34,781 nucleotides of DNA from a virus. Shown here piece after piece: positions 6,843 to 13,680 of this stretch; position 1 is the first letter of the stretch, and each line of letters opens with the position of its first letter. Location: IMG/VR virus record IMGVR_UViG_3300050821_002142, positions 1 through 34,781 of that record. One strand, 5' to 3'. The translations under genes were made by a program, and so were the position numbers. The notes below the pieces were generated by a model. It was not told the DNA's origin. It was given only the letters and a program-made list of their open reading frames with translations, and made no database searches.

Positions 6843-8864
6843 GTGAAAGTAACAGAGTTAGAAGCGTTAGTTAAGTTTGCAAGAACAGAACATCCTAACT
6901 ATCAATTCAAGAATATGTCAGACGAAGAGTTTGATAAGCTAGCAAAACAGAGTTGGGATAGACTTTCTCCGGACCATAAGAAGAAAGTTTCTGCGACTTG
7001 TCATGCTGCCAAAGTATTGATTGATGATCAACCGGAAACAGCAATTCTTGTAAGGCGTGCGCGATTTCTTGCACAAACTAATTTATTTTTTCTCTGTCAT
7101 CTTCTTGAGCGCTATAAAGACGCTTCGCTGAAGACGTATACATGGATCGATGGTTCGATCCATAATACACACGAAGAAATTTGTAATGAATTCTTTGTGC
7201 GTAAAGACCCGACTAAAGTTTCATTCAAATCTTTTGCTAAAGACTATATCGATAAGAAAGAACGATTGTTACTTGTCCCACGAGGCGGCTTTAAGTCTTC
7301 GATGGACATGGCAGATGTTATCCAGTACATAATCTGCTTCCCCGAGGTAACGATCATGATTTTGACTGGAGTTCTTGATCTAGCAAAAGACTTCGTAAAA
7401 GAGATTAAAGGACATTTTACTCTTGAAGACGGCGAAATGGAACAAGAGAATTTGTTCCAAACAAAGAAAGCAATTAAGCCGAAGCAAATGGCTGACGGTT
7501 CTTATAATCTTTTTCAAGTCTTGTTTCCCGAGCATTGCATTCCCGCAGAAGACGGTAAATCGTGCGAGTATCAAACTCCCGCCGTTTCAATGGTCGAGAA
7601 AGAATGTACAGTTTTCGCGGCGTCGATTGATCAGAACTTATCCGGCTGGCACGTTGGTGTCTTGAAGCTCGATGACGTTGTAACGAACGAGAATAGTCGA
7701 ACTGTCGAACGAATTAAGAACGTCAATCGCCAAGTCAGTATTCATAACGCCATGCTTCATCCGTATGGATTTTACGATAAGATTGGCACTTGGTACGATT
7801 CTGAAGATACTTACGGTCAGACTATAAGATATGTTGCGAAGTGCGAAAAAGATGGCGAAGACGTAAAGACGAAAGTTTATATTCGCGCCGCTTGGTGGCC
7901 GAACGAAGCCGCTCGCAAAGCAGGTAAAGTCGAAGAAGAGATGGTCGAGTCGGATTGGGACTTCTGGTTTAACGAAGAAGGTCAACTGACTTACAAATTT
8001 CTTCGCGGCAAGAAATTAGAAGATGCCGAAGGTTTTGCGATCAAATATTTAAATGATCCGACTCAGGCGCATCGAATTAAATTTCCTCGCGAACTTCTTA
8101 TACGTCGTACAATTCCTTCAAATATGCTTCCGCAACAAGGAATGATCGTAACCACAGTAGATACGGCGTATTCAACGAAGAGTTGGGCCGACTATACGGT
8201 CATTCTGACTTCGCTTATTTACGGCGGGCGTTTTTATATTATCGACATTAAACGTGGGCGATATAACGAATACGAACTTCCCGGACTAATCGCGGCAAAT
8301 GCTTTGCAGTGGAAGCCGAAACGAATTTGCATCGAAGATTCTGTCGGTGTGAAATGGCTCGGACGTGAAGTTTATCGCGAAATGGACCGATTGAAGATTC
8401 GTGTTCCGATTGAATTTGTTCCGCTCGGTCAAGGCAATAAATCGAACGCTAAGAATATGAAAGCGAAACCTGTTCTTAGACTCTTAGGCGATGAACGATT
8501 ATTATTCGCGAATCAATGCGTCGGACTTGAAGAACTTTATAACGAACTTGAGAAATTTGACACAGCCGCTTCGACTCACGACGACATAGTTTCTGCATTA
8601 TCGATTCTTGTAGATCAGTTTTCGAGTTATGCAGAAATGGAAGGAAAGATGTCGTCTGTTGCTCCAGACTTTTGTACAGATATAAAAATGAAGCAACAGT
8701 ACGATCATATTTACGGCGCGGGTGTATTCGAAAAGATGGTAGCGCAAAAGAATTTTGAATCGTCGTTAGATCATTCGGATTTATCTGGGGGCGAAGCGAT
8801 GAAAGCCGCGCAGCAAGAAGCGGCGCAAGATTACGATCCGTTACAAGAAGCAGGATTGTGGTAA
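6843..8864 (+). CDS. terL: Terminase large subunit
   Basis: The packaging motor ATPase and nuclease, 673 residues. The ATPase has a Walker A-like LLLVPRGGFKSS near residues 142-153 and a Walker B-like HVGVLKLDDVV near 270-280. The RNase H-like nuclease shows its first acidic residue in TTVDTAYS near 438, a second in CIEDSVG near 497, and a third region in THDDIVSALS near 577-586. This order (P-loop, Walker B, three acidic clusters) fits TerL proteins. The N-terminal about 100 residues are extra, and the C-terminus ends in an Ala/Gln/Glu-rich tail. Start is GTG after GGGGGAGAA. The portal gene follows 19 nt later. No small terminase was recognised. Confidence 0.93.
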   Translation: MKVTELEALVKFARTEHPNYQFKNMSDEEFDKLAKQSWDRLSPDHKKKVSATCHAAKVLIDDQPETAILVRRARFLAQTNLFFLCHLLERYKDASLKTYTWIDGSIHNTHEEICNEFFVRKDPTKVSFKSFAKDYIDKKERLLLVPRGGFKSSMDMADVIQYIICFPEVTIMILTGVLDLAKDFVKEIKGHFTLEDGEMEQENLFQTKKAIKPKQMADGSYNLFQVLFPEHCIPAEDGKSCEYQTPAVSMVEKECTVFAASIDQNLSGWHVGVLKLDDVVTNENSRTVERIKNVNRQVSIHNAMLHPYGFYDKIGTWYDSEDTYGQTIRYVAKCEKDGEDVKTKVYIRAAWWPNEAARKAGKVEEEMVESDWDFWFNEEGQLTYKFLRGKKLEDAEGFAIKYLNDPTQAHRIKFPRELLIRRTIPSNMLPQQGMIVTTVDTAYSTKSWADYTVILTSLIYGGRFYIIDIKRGRYNEYELPGLIAANALQWKPKRICIEDSVGVKWLGREVYREMDRLKIRVPIEFVPLGQGNKSNAKNMKAKPVLRLLGDERLLFANQCVGLEELYNELEKFDTAASTHDDIVSALSILVDQFSSYAEMEGKMSSVAPDFCTDIKMKQQYDHIYGAGVFEKMVAQKNFESSLDHSDLSGGEAMKAAQQEAAQDYDPLQEAGLW

Positions 8865-8883
8865 GTGGTAGGAAGGACGACCA

Positions 8884-11013
8884 GTGGCAGACGAACAAAT
8901 TGATGGAATGGCAATCGACTCTACTGGATTTGTAAGTGACGGAAATCCAAACGCGCCGTTAGTTGCAGCAGACTTTACACAAACTGGCGACATAAAAACA
9001 GTAAGCGGCGATTTAAGTTTAGTAAACGGGTGCGCACAAGCAGCGCGAGATTATCTGACAAATAATCAGTGGAATCTTCTTCATCGTGACGCCGATCTTT
9101 TGTTTCAATCGCCGCGACCTTTAAGCGTATATGAAAATACATACGTAATGGAGCCGAACGTTCAACGGTTTACCGTCGCGAAAATTGTAAACGCGATTAT
9201 TCCTCAATTATATAAAGGTCTTTTTTACGACGATCCGCCGATGCTTATGCGCCCGCGACCGGGAACGCCGCAAGCAATCGTTGATGCGAAACAAGCTCTC
9301 TTTTCTTACATTCTTGATGAATGTGACTTCAAACAACAGACGAAGTGGGGCATGGAAACAATGGCTACTTTCGGAACTGGTATTTGGAAGTGGGGCATTG
9401 ATTGGAAAGATATAACGACTTGGAAAAGAACTGCTTCGAGCCTGAATATTGAAACAGGATTAGATCAATCGAAACAAGTCATCCCAATTATCACAGACGA
9501 AGCGCCGAAAGTAACGCCGACAACTAAGACAATGCGACTGCCGTTCTTCGAACACAGACCATTAGATAAAGTCCTTGTTGATCCGCATCTTGATGTCAGT
9601 GATATTCGTAAGGCCGATTGGGTTGTAGATGTTCATTATATGGACTTTTACCAACTCGAAGAAATTCGCAAGGCAATCGAAGATTCTTCAGATAAGAAAG
9701 CGACCGAAGGATGGTCAATCCCGTCTAATCTTCGCGATACGTGGATCAAGACTACAAGTACAGTCACGAATCTTCAATCTGAACAAAACGTTTACGCTAC
9801 AGGTGCAGTTCATCATTCGAAAGATATGCCGATTCAGGCCGGACCTGATCCGTTGCGTAAAAAGTTAGAAGTTCTCGAATATTGGGATAAGAAACGCAAG
9901 ATCATTGTCATTAACGGCGAAAAAGTACTTTTTACAGGTACAAACGAATTCGATCAATTGCCGTTTCTTTCGTGTAATTGGTGGAGTCGGCCAAAAGCAT
10001 TTTTAGGAATGGGTTTAGGCTTAGTAATCGGCCAAAATCAACGTGTCGATCAAGGCGCGATTAATGCAATTCTAAAAATTCTTAGCTTCGGAGTTAATCC
10101 GATTTATCTTCAGAAACGCGAAGCAAATACCGCGACACAAATGATCCGAACCGGACTCGGTAAGATCATGAAAGTTGACGGAGATGCCGATAAAGCATTT
10201 CACTTACTTGAGCAGCCAAGAGTTCCACCAGATGTTTGGTCTGCATTAAAAGAATCACAAGATAGTTCAGAATCTGCTTCGGGGGCCGATCAACAACTCG
10301 TACAAGGGTCAACTGCTGGTCCTCGGTCTGGCATGGGTCGAACGTCAGGTGGCGCGGCGATTCAGGCATCGGCGTCAGCTACTCGTCTAGACGGCCCGCT
10401 AGACAATTTTATCGAACAAGTATTCAAGCCGTTTCTGTCGATTCTTGATATGCTCGTTTTCCGGTTTATGCACGATGAATGGATTTTGCATATTCTTGGC
10501 GAATTACTTGGCAAAACTTTGACTCAATCGTTTCCGATGCAAGAATATTGGGATTCGAATATTCAGTTTGAAATTCTTGCAGGCGCATCGATGTCGGCCC
10601 GAAGAACGATGGCGCAGTCGATGGTTATGCTTACGCAAATTTTGGAGAATCCGCAGTTGCTAGAAATGTTAGCAGTAGATGGTAAGAAAATTAAAGTCGA
10701 GCCAATCATTTCGATGTGGATGGAAGCTTCAGAATGGAAAAATGGCAATGATATTGTTGTTGATATGACGGAAGAAGAAAAAGCTGAGCGCAAGGCGAAT
10801 TCTAAAGCCGCGATGCAACAAATGCAAGTTCAAGCGAAACAACAAGATAGTCAAACGAAATTCCAACAAAAAGCGCAGTTGGAAGACGAATCGTCTAATA
10901 ACAGAATCAAGCGCGATTTAGTAATCGCTGCGGCCAAGGCTAGCGGATTGTCAGAGACGGTTTCGGGCGAACCAAGTTTAGGCGGACTTGAGGGGCAATT
11001 GCCGAACGTATAA
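8884..11013 (+). CDS. Portal protein
   Basis: A 709-residue protein directly after the terminase, with the features of podovirus-type portals: an N-terminal region with RFTVAKIVNAIIPQLYKGLF, a middle domain with HRPLDKVLVDPHLDVSDIR and VLEYWDKKRKIIVINGEKVL (the typical beta wing), FLGMGLGLVIGQNQRVDQGA in the long helix region, and a Gln/Lys-rich coiled C-terminal tail (AAMQQMQVQAKQQDSQTKFQ). It forms the dodecameric DNA channel at one vertex. The GTG start at 8884 follows AGGAAGGACGACCA. A hairpin lies just after the gene. Confidence 0.9.
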   Translation: MADEQIDGMAIDSTGFVSDGNPNAPLVAADFTQTGDIKTVSGDLSLVNGCAQAARDYLTNNQWNLLHRDADLLFQSPRPLSVYENTYVMEPNVQRFTVAKIVNAIIPQLYKGLFYDDPPMLMRPRPGTPQAIVDAKQALFSYILDECDFKQQTKWGMETMATFGTGIWKWGIDWKDITTWKRTASSLNIETGLDQSKQVIPIITDEAPKVTPTTKTMRLPFFEHRPLDKVLVDPHLDVSDIRKADWVVDVHYMDFYQLEEIRKAIEDSSDKKATEGWSIPSNLRDTWIKTTSTVTNLQSEQNVYATGAVHHSKDMPIQAGPDPLRKKLEVLEYWDKKRKIIVINGEKVLFTGTNEFDQLPFLSCNWWSRPKAFLGMGLGLVIGQNQRVDQGAINAILKILSFGVNPIYLQKREANTATQMIRTGLGKIMKVDGDADKAFHLLEQPRVPPDVWSALKESQDSSESASGADQQLVQGSTAGPRSGMGRTSGGAAIQASASATRLDGPLDNFIEQVFKPFLSILDMLVFRFMHDEWILHILGELLGKTLTQSFPMQEYWDSNIQFEILAGASMSARRTMAQSMVMLTQILENPQLLEMLAVDGKKIKVEPIISMWMEASEWKNGNDIVVDMTEEEKAERKANSKAAMQQMQVQAKQQDSQTKFQQKAQLEDESSNNRIKRDLVIAAAKASGLSETVSGEPSLGGLEGQLPNV

Positions 11014-11045
11014 TAGTTGATTAGCACTTTGTTAGTCCGTGATTA

Positions 11046-11069
11046 GGGCGGCACGAAACAAAACCGCCC
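11046..11069 (+). terminator. GC hairpin after the portal gene
   Basis: GGGCGG (11046-11051) pairs with CCGCCC (11064-11069) across a 12-nt A-rich loop, followed by AACTTATTCTGG. The T-tract is poor, so it may be a weak terminator or an RNA processing/pausing site. It separates the packaging genes from the following glycosyltransferase. Confidence 0.4.
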
Positions 11070-11098
11070 AACTTATTCTGGCCTGAATGCAGGAGATA

Positions 11099-12079
11099 AT
11101 GAAAGTCTTATTTGTTCTGAAGAAAAGCGGATACGGTTGTAATTATAATTATGGCACAAGTGGATTACTAAACTCTGCGAAATTTGTTGTCGATATGTTG
11201 AATCATAACGGCGTCGAAGCGAAGTTAGTTGTAGTAGACGACAATAACGATATTGATCGGGAAGTTTTTTACTTCCTGCCGGATACAGTCATAATCGAAG
11301 CACTTTGGGTCGTTCCGGAGAAGTTCGAAGTCTTGAAGACGCTATATCCGAATATCAAATGGATTGTACGTATACACAGCGATTTGCCGTTTCTTGCGTC
11401 AGATTCAATCGCAATGTCTTGGACATTTGATTATCTGAAACGCGGAGTCGCAGTCGCATTTAATGACATGCGGGCGTTTAGTAATATTAAAGACATTTCA
11501 CATGATGATAATGTTTTATTTCTTCCGAATTTTTATCCATTTTGTGAGATTCTGAATCAAAAGCCAAGTCCGAGCCTTAATATTGGCTGTTTTGGGGCGA
11601 TTAGACCGTTAAAGAATCAATTAATTCAGGCAGTCGCGGCGATTCGATATGCCGATTCGGTCAATCAACAGTTGAATTTTTATGTCAACGGAACTCGTTG
11701 CGAAGATGGCGGCGAGAGCGTTCTTAGAAATCTTCGTTCGCTATTCGCGAATACAAAACATAAGTTAGTCGAAATAACTTGGCTCGACCGGGCCGAATTT
11801 TTACAAATAATGTCGCGAATGAATCTGGCGATGTGTATTTCTTTTACAGAGACATTTTGCATTGTCGCCGCAGATGCTGTGACTGTCGGAACGCCGTTAA
11901 TCTGTTCTTCACAAGTACCGTGGGCGGATGGTATGTCAATTGTTCCTGCGACAAACGCTTCGCATATCGCGAATCGAATCGGCCATTTACTTGATTCGAA
12001 AGAAACTATCGAGCACAATCATAAGAAATTGAGTGAGTATTCGAAACGCAGTCAAGATATTTGGTTAGAGACTCTGTAG
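11099..12079 (+). CDS. GT4/GT-B-like glycosyltransferase
   Basis: A 326-residue GT-B-like transferase. N-terminal MKVLFVLKKSGYGCNYNYGT is the usual Gly-containing first strand; WIVRIHSDLPFLA lies in the N-domain; LNIGCFGAIRPLKNQLIQA near residues 155-173 is the start of the C-terminal nucleotide-sugar domain (G...P.KN), and FTETFCIVAADAVTVGTPLI near 251-270 matches the E-x7-E helix region (E at 253, A/D replacing the second acid), followed by SSQVPWAD. ATG 11099 is chosen because AGGAG is directly upstream; an in-frame ATG at 11087 has no ribosome site. It is isolated from the sugar cassette at the left end and sits between portal and scaffold, suggesting an independent insertion, perhaps for virion glycosylation. 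Confidence 0.8.
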   Translation: MKVLFVLKKSGYGCNYNYGTSGLLNSAKFVVDMLNHNGVEAKLVVVDDNNDIDREVFYFLPDTVIIEALWVVPEKFEVLKTLYPNIKWIVRIHSDLPFLASDSIAMSWTFDYLKRGVAVAFNDMRAFSNIKDISHDDNVLFLPNFYPFCEILNQKPSPSLNIGCFGAIRPLKNQLIQAVAAIRYADSVNQQLNFYVNGTRCEDGGESVLRNLRSLFANTKHKLVEITWLDRAEFLQIMSRMNLAMCISFTETFCIVAADAVTVGTPLICSSQVPWADGMSIVPATNASHIANRIGHLLDSKETIEHNHKKLSEYSKRSQDIWLETL

Positions 12080-12087
12080 GAGGAGAA

Positions 12088-12426
12088 ATGCTCGCAGTTA
12101 ACGACGCGGTTAAAGGAATTGATGTTGATATTGTATTGACCAAAATCGAACGATCTTTACTTGCAGCGTATGTTAAAACTGAAGCATTTGATGTTCTTCA
12201 GCGACTGATGGAAGATTCGGTCAAATCATATAATGTCAGATTGACAAATACCGATCCGACAGATACAGAAGCAGTTCTTGTAAATCATCGGATGGCGAAT
12301 GCGGTCGGCGGATTTTATACGTCGTTGATTTCACGATTGAAAGAAGAACTCGCAGTAGAAAATTATAATAATCGGGCAAGAAATGTAGAGCCTGAAAATA
12401 ATATGCAGTTAGATGGATTAAGATAG
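12088..12426 (+). CDS. Hypothetical helical protein (112 aa)
   Basis: The ATG at 12088 follows a strong AGGAGGAGAA site. The protein is predominantly helical (IVLTKIERSLLAAYVKTEAF, then ALVNHRMANAVGGFY-like and LISRLKEELAVENYNN segments). No motif recognised. It lies between a glycosyltransferase and the scaffold candidate, in the head gene cluster. Confidence 0.65.
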   Translation: MLAVNDAVKGIDVDIVLTKIERSLLAAYVKTEAFDVLQRLMEDSVKSYNVRLTNTDPTDTEAVLVNHRMANAVGGFYTSLISRLKEELAVENYNNRARNVEPENNMQLDGLR

Positions 12427-12435
12427 GAGGAAAAC

Positions 12436-12696
12436 ATGCACTACGCAAATGGACGCGAAGCGAAGAACGGAGACAAGATCGTGTATTTTGGTTACGGAGG
12501 TCCGGTTATAGGCATTCTCTATGACGCAACGGCGGGAAATGACTACTGTAACGGCAAGATTGCCGTGACGAAGCCGAACGACTCTTGCCCAAACCTGAAA
12601 GAGTGTCTATCTCTTGAAGATGTATTGGCGACCTTACCTGCTGCCGATACGATTTTCAGTAGAGTCGCACAGGTGCTCGATAGCTCAAAGAATTAA
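12436..12696 (+). CDS. Small hypothetical beta-rich protein (86 aa)
   Basis: Starts after AGGAGGAAAAC. The N-terminus MHYANGREAKNGDKIVYFG has the look of small phage proteins with an SH3-like barrel (A.NGD.V), followed by GGPVIGILYDATAGND and two Cys at 37 and 51. Function unknown. The strong ribosome site and spacing support it. Confidence 0.65.
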   Translation: MHYANGREAKNGDKIVYFGYGGPVIGILYDATAGNDYCNGKIAVTKPNDSCPNLKECLSLEDVLATLPAADTIFSRVAQVLDSSKN

Positions 12697-12714
12697 GTAA
12701 ATATTAGGAGGAGT

Positions 12715-13668
12715 ATGACAGAAGAAGTTATTGTACAAGATACAATTGAACCGGAAATTCCGGCAGACGTTGAAGTGCCAGTACCTGAATTGCGATATGA
12801 GTATCAGCCGACTGATGCGGAAGGTCGATCAATCGGCGGAAAACAGGTAATTCTTTATCGCACGCCGGATGAACTTGCAGAGAAACTACGTGACCAAAAC
12901 ATTAGTCTCGTGCGCAAATTGCGCCAAGTTACGAAAGAAGCAAGACTTGGTCGAGGTGAAGATTCAATTCCTGATGACGCAGAACGTTTTGCACAGCCTG
13001 TAGATTTTCAGCCAAAACCTTTAAGCGCTGGCGAACGTTATGCGATTTCACAAGATTTGAACGACCCAGAGAAGTTCGAAGCGGCCCGAGACAGACTGTT
13101 AGAGTCGGCAATTGGCGCTTCGCCCGAAGATTTACGTAAGACATTAAATCAGCAACAGATTACAACGATGCAGCTTTTGGCCCGTCAAAACGCGGCGATC
13201 TTTATGGAAAAGCATCCCGAGTTTTATTCTGTGACTGAGAATTTAGAAGTTTTGACGAATTGGATGATCAAGAATAGGCTATCACCAACCGTCGCGAATT
13301 TTGAACGAGCCAATTCAACGATGACAGAAGCCGGATTGCTTTTGTCACCACCTATCGTGCGTGAGGTTGCTCCAGTGGTTAACGCCCCGGAGAACACGGT
13401 TCCAAATGCGGAACCAGTCGCACCAGTCACTCGGATTAGTGATTCGGCGCAACCGCAACAACCAAGTCAACCTGCAAGAGTGCCTTCGGGCCTGAATTCT
13501 CGTGTTGCTTCTAACACTGGAGTCCAGTCGAATACGGGCGCACTTACATTGGCTGATATCGACCGCATGTCTTCTGACGAGTACAAGCGGCGATTATTGA
13601 CAGACCCGAAGTTTAGTGAGAATGTCGATAAGCTCGAAGCTACTCGTCCACAGAAAGCGCGTCGATAG
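12715..13668 (+). CDS. Probable capsid scaffold protein
   Basis: A 317-residue acidic N-terminus, helical middle and disordered Pro/Ala/Gln-rich late part, with a short helical C-terminal segment (LADIDRMSSDEYKRRLLTDP) near residues 280-300. This architecture and the position 12 nt before the major capsid gene fit phage scaffold proteins, whose C-terminal helices bind the capsid protein. The middle has a conserved-looking stretch FMEKHPEFYSVTENLEVLTN. Start ATG follows AGGAGGAGT. No protease motif is seen, so it is not a protease-scaffold fusion. Assignment is from context and composition. Confidence 0.7.
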   Translation: MTEEVIVQDTIEPEIPADVEVPVPELRYEYQPTDAEGRSIGGKQVILYRTPDELAEKLRDQNISLVRKLRQVTKEARLGRGEDSIPDDAERFAQPVDFQPKPLSAGERYAISQDLNDPEKFEAARDRLLESAIGASPEDLRKTLNQQQITTMQLLARQNAAIFMEKHPEFYSVTENLEVLTNWMIKNRLSPTVANFERANSTMTEAGLLLSPPIVREVAPVVNAPENTVPNAEPVAPVTRISDSAQPQQPSQPARVPSGLNSRVASNTGVQSNTGALTLADIDRMSSDEYKRRLLTDPKFSENVDKLEATRPQKARR

Positions 13669-13680
13669 TTGGATTAAATA

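Noticed and set aside
11087-11098. Start of the GT4-like gene at the first ATG (11087)
   Set aside because: No ribosome site upstream, whereas ATG 11099 follows AGGAG and begins the typical MKVLFVL strand.
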